From assembly GCA_963850205.1 (NCBI GenBank), contig CAWKKJ010000014.1:248001-312000 (forward strand): a stretch of DNA of 64,000 nt. The letters are read 5' to 3'. The stretch's first letter is position 1; each line of letters begins with the position of its first letter. Of this stretch, positions 8,465-16,710 are shown one piece after another. The notes under the pieces are model-generated. The model saw only the letters and a list, made by a program, of their open reading frames with translations, was not told the origin of the DNA and did no database searches. Origin of the DNA: JACVRW01 sp963850205. GTDB taxonomy: Bacteria > Actinomycetota > Thermoleophilia > Solirubrobacterales > Thermoleophilaceae. The translations under genes and the position numbers were made by a program.

Positions 8465-9654
8465 GCCGGCAGCTCCGGCACGGCCAGCGCTCGACGCTCG
8501 TGCCAGGAGCGTGTGGCCAGCTCCGCCAGCTGCACGCCCTTGGCCCCCTCGAACAGGTCGAAGGGAAACGCCGTCTCGGCGGCGACGGCGCGCAGGTAGA
8601 GCTCCCACTGGGCTTTGAAGGCGTTGTCGTAGTCGCCCTCGGCGCCGAAGGGCTCCCAGCCGTCGCGGAAGCTCAGGGGGTTGGGGAGATCGGGGTTCCA
8701 CGTGGCCCGGGGCGTGGTCTCCCGGGGCTGCACACGGCAGTCGCGCAGGCCGGCCACCGCGCTTCCGGCGGTGCCGTCCACCTGCAGCTCGAACAGCTCG
8801 TCGCGATCGACCCGCACGCACCACGAGGAGTTGAGCTGTGCGACTACGCCGCCCTCGAGCTCGAACAGGGCGTAGGCCGCGTCCTCGGCCGTGCAGCGGT
8901 AGGGAAGGCCGTCCTCGCCGGTGCGCTCGCCGACGTGGATCGCCCCCAGGGCGTAGACGCTGCGCACCGGCGCGATCAGATGGTCGAGCACATAGCGCCA
9001 GTGCGAGAACATGTCGGCCAGGATGCCCCCGCCATCCTCGGCCCGGTAGTTCCAGGACGGCCGCTGGGGAACGGGCTTGGGGCCTTCGAACACCCAATAG
9101 CCGAACTCGCCGCGCACCGAGAGAAGGCGGCCGAAAAACCCGCCGTCGGCCAGCGCGCGGAGCTTGCGCATGCCGGGCAGGAACAGCTTGTCCTGGACCA
9201 CGCCGTGGACCACACCGGCGTCGCGGGCAAGGCGGGCGATTCGCAGCGCCGCCTCGAGATCGGGCGCGGACGGCTTCTCGCAGTAGATGTGCTTGCCGGC
9301 GGCGATTGCCTTCTCCACGTCGCGGGCGCGCACCGCGGTGGCCTGAGCGTCGAAGTACACCGTTTGGGCAGGATCGCTCAGGGCGCCGTCGAGATCGGTG
9401 CTGTAGCGCTCCACCTCGTGCTCGTGGGCCAGCGCCCGCAGCTTCTCCTCGTTGCGGCCCACGAGCAGCGGCTCGGGCATGAGCCGGCCACCGTCCGGCA
9501 GGGCGAGGCCGCCCTGGCGCCGGATGGCCAGGACCGAGCGGACCAGGTGCTGGTTGGTGCCCATGCGGCCGGTCACGCCGTTCATGATCACGCCGATCCG
9601 GCGTGTGCCGGCCCCGCCCTGAGGCCGCCCCCGGGTGTTCTCCTCGACCGCCAT
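8461..9654 (-). CDS. Gfo/Idh/MocA family oxidoreductase
   Basis: 397-residue NAD(P)-dependent sugar or cyclitol dehydrogenase. The Rossmann segment begins RRIGVIMNGVTGRMG (about residues 18-32), the family EKP motif is in HIYCEKPSAPD, and a C-terminal alpha/beta domain follows. I chose ATG 9654 (MAVEENTRGRPQ); a longer upstream frame would translate across the operator. An operator-like sequence abuts the start codon (9654-9669), so the transcript probably has a very short leader or starts slightly downstream. It is the first gene of the operon with DUF993 and the isomerase. Confidence 0.9.
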   Translation of the reverse strand: MAVEENTRGRPQGGAGTRRIGVIMNGVTGRMGTNQHLVRSVLAIRRQGGLALPDGGRLMPEPLLVGRNEEKLRALAHEHEVERYSTDLDGALSDPAQTVYFDAQATAVRARDVEKAIAAGKHIYCEKPSAPDLEAALRIARLARDAGVVHGVVQDKLFLPGMRKLRALADGGFFGRLLSVRGEFGYWVFEGPKPVPQRPSWNYRAEDGGGILADMFSHWRYVLDHLIAPVRSVYALGAIHVGERTGEDGLPYRCTAEDAAYALFELEGGVVAQLNSSWCVRVDRDELFELQVDGTAGSAVAGLRDCRVQPRETTPRATWNPDLPNPLSFRDGWEPFGAEGDYDNAFKAQWELYLRAVAAETAFPFDLFEGAKGVQLAELATRSWHERRALAVPELPA

Positions 9655-9669
9655 GGAAAACGTTTGCCA
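9654..9669. promoter_or_regulatory. Putative LacI-family operator 3
   Basis: tggaaaacgtttgcca is nearly identical to the sites at 5364 and 5424 and lies immediately at the start of the Gfo/Idh/MocA gene. A repressor bound there would block initiation of the 9654-6469 operon, which links both operons to one regulator. Confidence 0.7.
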
Positions 9670-9785
9670 GCCTAGTGGTGGGCGGTCGGGTGTGTCAACC
9701 GGCGCGGGCCTCGGCCGTTGATGCGCCAACCCCCGCAGGCCCGCCGCCGCCGACCGCTACGATCAACTCAGGAAGGAGATTTCCC

Positions 9786-10259
9786 CTGCTGACATTGGGC
9801 ATCGTCCTGCTCGTCATTGGAGCCTTGCTCCTCGTCGCCGAGGCGCATCTGCCCACGCTCGGCATCCTGGGAATCGCCGGTGTGGCTGCCTTGGCCACCG
9901 GCGTGGGCGTCTCGCTCGACGCCGCGGGCGGGGGCCTCGCCCTGGCGCTCTCGGTGGCGATCGCGGTCGGCCTGGGCACCGGGGCGCTGCTCCTCTACGC
10001 GGTCAAGGCCACGATTCCCGTGATCCGCGGCAAAGCCCGCACCGGCGCTGAGGCCCTCGTGGGGCATGTGGGCGTCGTGCGCACCGAGCCCGCACCGCTC
10101 GGGCAGATCCTGGTGGACGGCGCGCTCTGGCGGGCGCGGCCCTGCTGGGAAGAGGAGGAGGCGCCGGCGCTTCGCCGGGGAGACCACGTTGTCGTTGAAC
10201 GCGTGAACGGGCTGACCCTGTCGGTCCGGCGCGCCGAGGAGTGGGAGCTCGAGTCATGA
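9786..10259 (+). CDS. NfeD-like membrane protein
   Basis: About 157 residues. Hydrophobic helices (LLTLGIVLLVIGALLLVAEA; LGILGIAGVAALATGVGVSL; LALALSVAIAVGLGTGALLL) are followed by a C-terminal OB-fold NfeD domain (GHVGVVRTEPAPLGQILVDG, ending VVVERVNGLTLSVRR). The ribosome binding site ggaaggag (9771-9778) points to a CTG start at 9786 or 9789; there is no ATG or GTG in range. It lacks the serine protease domain of long NfeD proteins. Its stop overlaps the ATG of the SPFH gene (ATGA), the classic NfeD-stomatin pair involved in membrane microdomain or quality-control functions. Confidence 0.85.
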   Translation: MLTLGIVLLVIGALLLVAEAHLPTLGILGIAGVAALATGVGVSLDAAGGGLALALSVAIAVGLGTGALLLYAVKATIPVIRGKARTGAEALVGHVGVVRTEPAPLGQILVDGALWRARPCWEEEEAPALRRGDHVVVERVNGLTLSVRRAEEWELES

Positions 10260-11158
10260 CCGCCGTCCTGGTAGCCCTCGTCATCATCGTCGTACTGCTG
10301 GCGGCGCTCGCCGGCTCCTCGGTTCGCATCCTGCGGGAATACGAGCGCGCCGTGGTCTTCCGGCTCGGGCGGCTCATCGGCGCGAAGGGCCCGGGCCTTG
10401 TGCTGCTGGTGCCGCTGATCGACCGCATGGTCCGGGCCGACCTGCGCACGGTCACCTTCGACATCCCTCCCCAGGACCTGATCACGCGCGACAACGTTCC
10501 GGCCAAGGTGAACGCGGTCACCTACTTCCGCGTGGTCGACCCGATCAAGTCGGTCGTCGAGGTGGAGCGCTACCGCGCAGCCACCTCGCAGATCGCCCAG
10601 ACCACCCTCCGCTCGGTGCTCGGCAAGGCCGACCTCGACCACCTCCTCGGCGACCGGGAGCGGCTGAACGAGCATCTGCAGCAGATCATCGACGAGCAGA
10701 CCGATCCCTGGGGGATCAAGGTGTCCACCGTCGAGATCAAGGACGTCGGCATTCCCAGCGGGATGCAGCGCGCGATGGCCCGCCAAGCCGAGGCCGAGCG
10801 TGAGCGACGGGCGAAGATCATCAATGCCGAGGGCGAGTTTCAGGCCTCCCAGCGGCTCTTCGACGCCGCCGAGATCATCAGCGGGAACCCGGCCGCCCTC
10901 CAGCTGCGCTATCTCCAGACCCTGCTCGAGGTCTCGAACAACCAGTCCTCGACGATCGTTCTGCCCATTCCCACCGACGTGCTGCGTCCGCTGCTCGACT
11001 ACAACGGCGGCGAGCGCCCAGCCCGGCGCGAGCCCAAGCCCTCCGAGGAGGAGGGTCTGCCCGCCTCGAGCGAAGAGGCCCGCCTTGGCCCTGCCCCGGA
11101 CACGCCACTTGCGCTGCCGGCCGAGCCCGCGGAGAAGGACGTCGAGCCGGCGGGCTGA
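10256..11158 (+). CDS. SPFH domain protein (slipin/stomatin-like)
   Basis: 300 residues: an N-terminal membrane helix (VLVALVIIVVLLAALAG), then the SPFH/band 7 domain (REYERAVVFRLGRL through VDPIKSVVEVERY) and a coiled-coil oligomerisation part (RQAEAERERRAKIINAEGE). The C-terminal 45 residues are Pro/Glu-rich. It is expected to form membrane-anchored ring assemblies with the NfeD protein encoded just upstream. ATG 10256 is chosen from the overlap with the NfeD stop. Confidence 0.92.
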   Translation: MTAVLVALVIIVVLLAALAGSSVRILREYERAVVFRLGRLIGAKGPGLVLLVPLIDRMVRADLRTVTFDIPPQDLITRDNVPAKVNAVTYFRVVDPIKSVVEVERYRAATSQIAQTTLRSVLGKADLDHLLGDRERLNEHLQQIIDEQTDPWGIKVSTVEIKDVGIPSGMQRAMARQAEAERERRAKIINAEGEFQASQRLFDAAEIISGNPAALQLRYLQTLLEVSNNQSSTIVLPIPTDVLRPLLDYNGGERPARREPKPSEEEGLPASSEEARLGPAPDTPLALPAEPAEKDVEPAG

Positions 11159-11252
11159 GCAGGCGCACGCGCCGCCCGCGATGTTTGGGCGCGTTCGAAC
11201 CAGGGGAGCAGCCGTCTAGACGTCAAGAACTGCGGGAAAGGTGGGACTTGCA

Positions 11253-11912
11253 ATGGCCCAGAGCAAAGCCGGATCCCGGGCGGAGGACAGCCCGGGCGCC
11301 ACGTCGACGGAGAGCGAGCAAGGCGGGGTGACCGCCCCCGAGTCGGGCGAGCCGATCGCCGGCAGGTCCGGCGCCTCCACGGCACGCGAGCCGAGCTCGT
11401 CCGCTCGCAGCCCGGGCGCCGCGGCCAAGCCGAAGACCGCCGGCCGCAGCGCGGCCTCCAGCCGCTCTCGCGACGGGCGCGGCAACGTCGATGCGGCCAA
11501 GGACACTCTGGGCAGCGCGGGCAGCGCGGTCGGCACGGCTGCCAAGAAGGCCAAGATGCCCGCCATCGCCGGCGGAGCGGCGCTGGCCGGGCTGGCCGGT
11601 GGTATCGCGCTCGCGGCACGCACCGGCCCCAAGCGCGTGCTCGGTGTGCCGATCCCGGGCACCCGCAAGCCGCTCGTGAAGATCAACGGGCCCACGATCA
11701 AGGTCAAGAACCCGCGCAGCTCGCAGGCCAAGAGCGTCAGCGAGGATCTGCTCAAGGCGGCCGGTCAGGTCGGCTCGGCCGGCCGTCAGGTGGGCGACGT
11801 GCTGAACGAGGTCCAGCGGGTGCGCGGGGCGTGGGAGGACCGCAGCCGGCGCCGCTCGCCGATCGAGGTCGTGCTCGAGAGCCTGACGCAGCGCCGCGGC
11901 GGCCGCGACTAG
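11253..11912 (+). CDS. Conserved Ala/Ser/Arg-rich hypothetical protein
   Basis: 219 residues, not assigned to a known family. The first 80 residues are low-complexity Ser/Ala/Gly/Glu. A hydrophobic Ala/Gly segment follows (PAIAGGAALAGLAGGIALAA), then a more conserved-looking stretch (KRVLGVPIPGTRKPLVKING), a helix with VGDVLNEVQRVRGAW and a basic end. The architecture (Ala/Gly hydrophobic segment plus basic tail) resembles accessory proteins of the gas vesicle locus at 35.6-39.1 kb; this is a loose similarity only. A GTG at 11241 is an alternative start. Confidence 0.6.
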   Translation: MAQSKAGSRAEDSPGATSTESEQGGVTAPESGEPIAGRSGASTAREPSSSARSPGAAAKPKTAGRSAASSRSRDGRGNVDAAKDTLGSAGSAVGTAAKKAKMPAIAGGAALAGLAGGIALAARTGPKRVLGVPIPGTRKPLVKINGPTIKVKNPRSSQAKSVSEDLLKAAGQVGSAGRQVGDVLNEVQRVRGAWEDRSRRRSPIEVVLESLTQRRGGRD

Positions 11913-11958
11913 GCGCCGGGCGGCCCGCGACCCCGGGCGGCCCGCGACCCCGGCCGGC

Positions 11959-12073
11959 CCGAGTGTGGCTTCCGAAACTCTCGATATGCGCGAGTTCTAG
12001 AAGCCACACCCTCGTGCGGGCGGCGCGAGCGCAACAGCACGGCGACGGGTGTGACAGCCGCGCGACAGGAGTC
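11959..12073. repeat. 115-bp repeat, copy A, with hairpin
   Basis: Ungapped imperfect copy of 12190-12304 (offset 231). It opens with a hairpin: GTGTGGCTTC (11963-11972) pairs with GAAGCCACAC (12000-12009), and further weak pairing inside. It lies in a 433-bp non-coding gap between convergent genes. Confidence 0.8.
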
Positions 12074-12088
12074 AGCGCCAACGGTTCC

Positions 12089-12171
12089 CCTTACCCAGCC
12101 CCCAGCGGCGCCTGAGCCGCCACACCCTCGCCGAGTGGGTGGCAGCGCCGGCGGGATCGGGCTGGGTAAGG
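12089..12171. repeat. Inverted repeat between the two 115-bp repeats
   Basis: CCTTACCCAGCCC (12089-12101) is perfectly complementary to GGGCTGGGTAAGG (12159-12171): 13-bp arms around a 57-bp loop. It lies between copies A and B, so the whole gap consists of three palindromic units. Confidence 0.75.
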
Positions 12172-12189
12172 AGGACTCGGCCCGCCGAC

Positions 12190-12304
12190 CCGAGTGTGGC
12201 TTCCGAAGGTCGCGGTATGCGCGAGTTCTGGAAGCCACACCCTCGTGCAGGCGCCGCGAGTGCAACAGCGCAGCCACGGGTGTGACGACCGGACGACGGG
12301 AGTC
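12190..12304. repeat. 115-bp repeat, copy B, with hairpin
   Basis: Second copy of the 11959-12073 repeat. The outer stem is one pair longer (GTGTGGCTTCC with GGAAGCCACAC). The terminal part (cacgggtgtgacgaccggacgacgggagtc) is conserved with copy A beyond the hairpin, so the unit is larger than a simple terminator. Confidence 0.8.
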
Positions 12305-12345
12305 GGGCGGGCCGGCGCCGCGGCGCGCCAAGCCGCCGGAGGTCC

Positions 12346-13500
12346 TCAGGCGGCCTGGAGCTCGTCGGCCAGCCGCTGCGTGTGTGAGCCCGCCGCGAAG
12401 TCGGCGAACGACTGGCTCTGGGTGAAGCCCGGCCAGCGGTACTCGGCGCGCCCCTCGGCGGGGAAGTACGCGGCGGTGTAGAGCGTCCCGAAGCCTTTGG
12501 AGAAGGCCGTGCTGTAGAGCGGCGGCTCGAGGAAGGCCTCCACGAAGCCCTCCCGCGTGATCTCGGGGGACCCAAGCAGCTCGAGGACCACCTCCTCGCG
12601 CTCGAAGGTCCGGACCGCCTCGGCGTATTCGGGCCAGTCGTCGCGGCGCTGGTGGTTGGTGGCCGCCGGGACGTCGCGGAAGTCGGGCTCCCGATCGGGG
12701 CTCAGGCAGACGGTGACGAAGTCGCCGCCCTTGTCGAGCAAGGTCACGTTCTGGGCGGCGTGCACCGGCAGCCCGGCGAGGGCCTCGCGCGCCTCGGCCA
12801 CGCTGGTGCACACCTCGAGCAGGTAGCGGATCACCAGCGGGATCCCGAAGCCGTCCCCGACGGCGCGGCGGCCGCCGAAGGTCAGCGAGGCGGCCAGGCC
12901 GGCGTCGTTCACGCCGTCGAGCAGGCCCCAGAGGCAGTCGCTCATCCCGATCACACGGCGGCCGGTCCAGGCCGTGCTGTACACGAGCCCCTCGGACCGC
13001 GACGCCGGGTAGTCGTAGTTGCGCACCAGCGCCGGGCCGCCCTCGCCGGTCCAGGCGCCCTGCGAGCAGCCCACCACGAAGCCGGGGGGCCGGTAGAGCG
13101 ACAGGAAGCGGGCGGCCAGCTCGTCGCCCTCGGTGAGGTCGACCAGGCGCTCGTAGGTCGGCATCAGCTCTGGCATGTGCGAGCGCAGCATCTTCCGGCA
13201 GGTGGCGATGTCGGGCCGGGCCCGCTGGCCCTCCTTGAGGTACCAGGCCCGGTAGGCGGGCCACATCGACGTGAACGACTCGCGCCAGCGCTCGCCCGGC
13301 TCGAGCTCCTCGATGAACGCGAACGCGATCGACTCGTCCTCGGCGGGAGCCGGGAGGCGGTCGCGGTGGGCCGGGAGCAGGTCGAGCTCGTGCTTGATGT
13401 CGTCCCAGACGGGCTTCCAGTAACGGTCGATCGCCTCGGTGGCGACCTTCGGCAGCCCCAGGGACTTGACCCAGTCGGGCAGATCGGACAGCGATGACAT
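12346..13500 (-). CDS. C45-type autoproteolytic peptidase/acyltransferase-like protein
   Basis: 384 residues resembling the C45 family (acyl-CoA:6-aminopenicillanic acid acyltransferase, Ntn-hydrolase fold). The likely nucleophile is the Cys of FVVGCSQGAWTGEGGPALV (near residue 149), followed by RNYDYPAS, the usual family landmark. NVTLLDKGGDFVTVCLSPD and the late FTQSQSFADFAAGSHT stretch also fit. Members hydrolyse or transfer acyl groups on amides. ATG 13500 is chosen; GTG 13518 would add six residues. It lies 35 bases after the stop of the M20 gene, probably in the same transcript. Confidence 0.7.
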   Translation of the reverse strand: MSSLSDLPDWVKSLGLPKVATEAIDRYWKPVWDDIKHELDLLPAHRDRLPAPAEDESIAFAFIEELEPGERWRESFTSMWPAYRAWYLKEGQRARPDIATCRKMLRSHMPELMPTYERLVDLTEGDELAARFLSLYRPPGFVVGCSQGAWTGEGGPALVRNYDYPASRSEGLVYSTAWTGRRVIGMSDCLWGLLDGVNDAGLAASLTFGGRRAVGDGFGIPLVIRYLLEVCTSVAEAREALAGLPVHAAQNVTLLDKGGDFVTVCLSPDREPDFRDVPAATNHQRRDDWPEYAEAVRTFEREEVVLELLGSPEITREGFVEAFLEPPLYSTAFSKGFGTLYTAAYFPAEGRAEYRWPGFTQSQSFADFAAGSHTQRLADELQAA

Positions 13501-13535
13501 CGGAGGAACGGTAGCCACCGCCTCGGGCTACCCGC

Positions 13536-14796
13536 TCAGCTTGCGCTCAACCCACACCAGTCCGCGATGAACAGCCCGAGCACCTGCGCGGTCTGCACCA
13601 TCGAGGGCAGGAACACCCGCTCGTCGACCCCATGCACCCCCTCGGCGTGGGGGCCAAGGCACAGCGCCGGGCAGTCGCCGTAGAGGGCGAAGGCGCGCGC
13701 GTCGGTGGTGGCCGTGGAGCCGAACAGGGCGGGGCGATCGCCGGTGGCCGCCTCGGCGGCGTCGGCCAGCGCGGCCACCAGCGGCGCGTCGGTAGCGACG
13801 GTGTAACCGCGACAGGCGAAGCCGTCGTAGCGCACCTCCACCCCGAATCCCTCCAGCGCCGGGTCCTGCGCCGCCGCGGCCACCGTCTCCTCGACCCGCC
13901 GCTTGAGCTCGTCCACGTCGCCGTCCGGGTACAGGGCCAGGCGAAGATGGGTCACGCTCTCGCCGGCGACGGTCGAGGGCCAGTCGCCGCCTCGGATCAT
14001 GCCCACGTTGAGGTTGATGGGGTGGGGGTAGACGTCGTAGGGCGCCGGCGGATCGACGTTCAGCTCGTCCTCGAGCTCGCGCAGCGCGCGTATGACCGGG
14101 AAGCTGGCCTCGATGGCGTTCTGGCCCTGGGGCGCGTCGCCGGCGTGGGCGGGCCGGCCCGCGACCCGCACCGAGAACCAGAGCACGCCCACCTGCGAGT
14201 ACTGGATCGCGCCGCTGGTGGGCTCGGTGACGATCGCGGCGTCGGCGCTGTGGCCGGCCAGCACGCAGGAGAGAGCCCCGTTGCCGCTGCACTCCTCCTC
14301 GACCACCGACTGCAGCTCCACCAGGGCGTGCGGCGACAGGCCGAGCGCCCGCAGCCCCCCGACGGCACCGACGATCGCGGCCAGGCCGGCCTTCATGTCG
14401 CCCGCCCCCCGGCCGTAGAGCCAGTCACCGTCGCGGCGGGCACCGAACGGCGGGGAGGACCACATCGCCGCCGGCTCCGGGCTCACCACGTCGATGTGCC
14501 CGTTGAGCACCAGCGAGCGTCCGTCGGCCGGCTCTGCCGGCTCCCAGGCCGCCACCACGCTGGCCTTGCCCTCCACGTCCCAGGAAAATGGCGACGCGCC
14601 CGGGTGCCCGCGCAGAGCGTCAGGGTCGAGGGGCACGTCCACCGGCTCCAGGCCGAGCCCGGCGAAGGCCTCGCGCATGACCGCCTGCCCCGGCGCCTCG
14701 TCGCCCGAGCAGCGTGGGCGCCTCCACGAGCCGGACCAGGAGGTCCTCCATCGCGGGCCCCTGGCCGGCGATCGCCGCCAACACTTCTTCCCTCAC
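13536..14796 (-). pseudogene. M20 family peptidase/deacylase (ArgE/DapE-like), frameshifted
   Basis: The main frame (from about 14678) holds the M20 metal site: HIDVVSPEP, YGRGAGDMKAGLA and VVEEECSGN, plus a dimerisation domain. The N-terminal 30 residues (VREEVLAAIAGQGPAMEDLL then VRLVEAPTLLG) are in another frame starting at GTG 14796, which overlaps the stop of the amine oxidase gene (GTGA). One extra base near 14708 (gctcgggcgacgag) separates LLG from DEAPGQAVMREAF. The total of 1261 bases is 3n+1. Related enzymes deacylate N-acyl amino acids or diamino acids. Frame conservation on both sides suggests a recent mutation or an assembly indel. Confidence 0.8.
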
Positions 14797-16673
14797 TGCG
14801 GGGGGACGTCCAGGGCCGGGTTGCGGTCGAAGAAGCCGAAGGGCTTCAGCCAGAAGGACACCGTGTCCACGGCCATCACCGGCCATTCCTCGGGGCGGGT
14901 CACGTGGTGGATGCCGAAGACGTACCAGAGCACCACGTCGGTGTTCTCGATCGGGCGGTTGGCCGCCGTCCACGCGGGCAGCCCCGCATCCTCCTCCGCC
15001 TGCACCGGGAACTCGCCGCAGGGGTAGCGCTCGTCGCGGTCATAGGGGGTCACCCACAGGTCGTGACCGATCGCCTGGGCGCGGCGGTACACCGGCGACG
15101 CCGGGTCCATCATCCCCGGCAGGACGCCGCCCGGGACGAGCTTGTAGCCCACCGGCGTGCCCAGCCCGTTCTCCACCTCGGGGTTCACCACCTTCCAGGA
15201 GCGCTGGGTCTCCCAGCGGTAGTCCTGCTTTCCCTCCTCCTCGGTGGTCAGCGGCGTGCTGCGCTGGACGATGGCCAGCCCGTCCGGGTTGTCCGGGCCG
15301 ATCGGAAGCGCCTCGGACTCGGTCATGTGCACGGTGTTCTGCTCGCCGTCGACGTCCAGGTCGAGCCGGGCCACGATGAAGTGCTGGTGGAAGGGGGCGT
15401 AGGTGCGCTCGTCGACCAGCGTCCCGTAGGGCGGCGCCTGGCCCTCGGGGAAGTGCGTGGTGACCATGATCCCGGTGGCCCGGACCTCGCACTCGATGTT
15501 CCCGTCCTGGTAGAAGCGCCAGTAGACGAGGTACTCGTAGTTGGCCACGGTGGCGTGGAACGACACCACCAGGCGCCGGGAGCGGCGCGTCTCGGCGCCG
15601 GCGTGGGCGTCGACGTGCTTCCACAGCACGGCGTCGTCCTCCTCGTGGATGCAGATCGCGTTCTTGATGGTGCGTGGCTCGCCGCGGGTGTTGTGGATCA
15701 CCGCGTCGAGATAGGTGATCTCGCCCAGGCAGTCGCAGCCCAGCTCCAGCGAGGTGGTCATGAAGCCCAGGCCCCACTCGCCGATGTCGAACGCGGTCCG
15801 CCGCATGTGGTCGGCCGTCGGGTCGCGGTAGGGCACCACCATCTCGGCGAAGGACATGCGGTGCGCGACCTTTCGCACCCGGCCGCCGTCCTCGTAGCCC
15901 AGGGTGTGGACGATCGCCCCCTCGCGCGGGTTGAAGCCGAGGCGCATCGACCAGCGCTGCCAGCGCAGGAGGTTGCCTTCGAGGCTGAACGAGACGCCCT
16001 CGGGCTGGCGGACCTCCAGGGGCTTGAGGTCCTCGCGCTGCCGCATCCCGGGCACGAGCGCGGGCACGTACTCGCCCATCGTCTCGGGGCGGTCGCCGAC
16101 GTCGAGTTCCTCGATGTCCAGCAGCTCGAGCGTGTTGACGTCCACGACGAAGGTCAGCCCGCTCACCGGGTGGGCGTAGGGGTTGGAGTCCTCGGAGTCG
16201 CGGATCCAGACGTCGGTCCAGCCGACCCGCCGCCCCCGGTACCGCTCGGGAATCAGGTGGGCGCCGTAGGCCCAGGTGTCCAGCAGCACGAGGTCGATGT
16301 CCTCGAGCCCGTTGCGGCGCAGCGCCTCGATCACCCGCGGGTCCTTGCGCAGCGCCTCGTCGATGTCGTGGAACTCGTCCTCGGTGAAGTTGGCCTGCTC
16401 GCCCGGCCGGTGGTCCCACGCCGCCACCCGGTCCTCGTCCAGCGAGACGATCGCCTTGTAGGTCTGGCCGTCGGCGCGGTTCCAGCAGGTCACGGCGGCC
16501 TCGCGCGCGATCGGACCGCCCGCCGCGAGCTCCGCCTTGTCCGGCTCGCGCAGCTCGATGATGCCGAAGCGCCAGCCGGCGTCCACGCCCTGCTCGCGTC
16601 CCAGGATCTCGGCGGCCTGCCTGATCTCGCCCTCGGAGAGCGGGTCGAGCGGATGAGCGGTCACGGCGCGCAT
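14793..16673 (-). CDS. Copper-containing primary amine oxidase
   Basis: 626-residue copper amine oxidase that oxidises primary amines to aldehydes, releasing ammonia and hydrogen peroxide. The topaquinone precursor is Tyr379 in TVANYEYLVYW and the probable catalytic base is Asp296 in TAFDIGEWG. A Cu ligand pair is visible in FHQHFIVARLD, and further conserved residues lie near the C-terminus (WYVFGIHHVTRPEEWPVM). No signal peptide is seen from ATG 16673, so the enzyme is probably intracellular. The longer upstream frame would run through the divergent gene. The pair with the ATP-grasp gene leaves only 37 bases for two promoters. Confidence 0.95.
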   Translation of the reverse strand: MRAVTAHPLDPLSEGEIRQAAEILGREQGVDAGWRFGIIELREPDKAELAAGGPIAREAAVTCWNRADGQTYKAIVSLDEDRVAAWDHRPGEQANFTEDEFHDIDEALRKDPRVIEALRRNGLEDIDLVLLDTWAYGAHLIPERYRGRRVGWTDVWIRDSEDSNPYAHPVSGLTFVVDVNTLELLDIEELDVGDRPETMGEYVPALVPGMRQREDLKPLEVRQPEGVSFSLEGNLLRWQRWSMRLGFNPREGAIVHTLGYEDGGRVRKVAHRMSFAEMVVPYRDPTADHMRRTAFDIGEWGLGFMTTSLELGCDCLGEITYLDAVIHNTRGEPRTIKNAICIHEEDDAVLWKHVDAHAGAETRRSRRLVVSFHATVANYEYLVYWRFYQDGNIECEVRATGIMVTTHFPEGQAPPYGTLVDERTYAPFHQHFIVARLDLDVDGEQNTVHMTESEALPIGPDNPDGLAIVQRSTPLTTEEEGKQDYRWETQRSWKVVNPEVENGLGTPVGYKLVPGGVLPGMMDPASPVYRRAQAIGHDLWVTPYDRDERYPCGEFPVQAEEDAGLPAWTAANRPIENTDVVLWYVFGIHHVTRPEEWPVMAVDTVSFWLKPFGFFDRNPALDVPPQ

Positions 16674-16696
16674 CGTATGTCGAGGCGGGCAGCACT

Positions 16697-16702
16697 TACA
16701 AT
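16697..16702 (+). promoter_or_regulatory. Putative -10 element of a leaderless transcript
   Basis: tacaat ends 8 bases before the ATG of the ATP-grasp gene, which is the spacing expected when transcription starts at the start codon. No Shine-Dalgarno sequence fits in the 37-bp gap. The -35 element is not clear. Confidence 0.4.
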
Positions 16703-16710
16703 CGCGCGCC

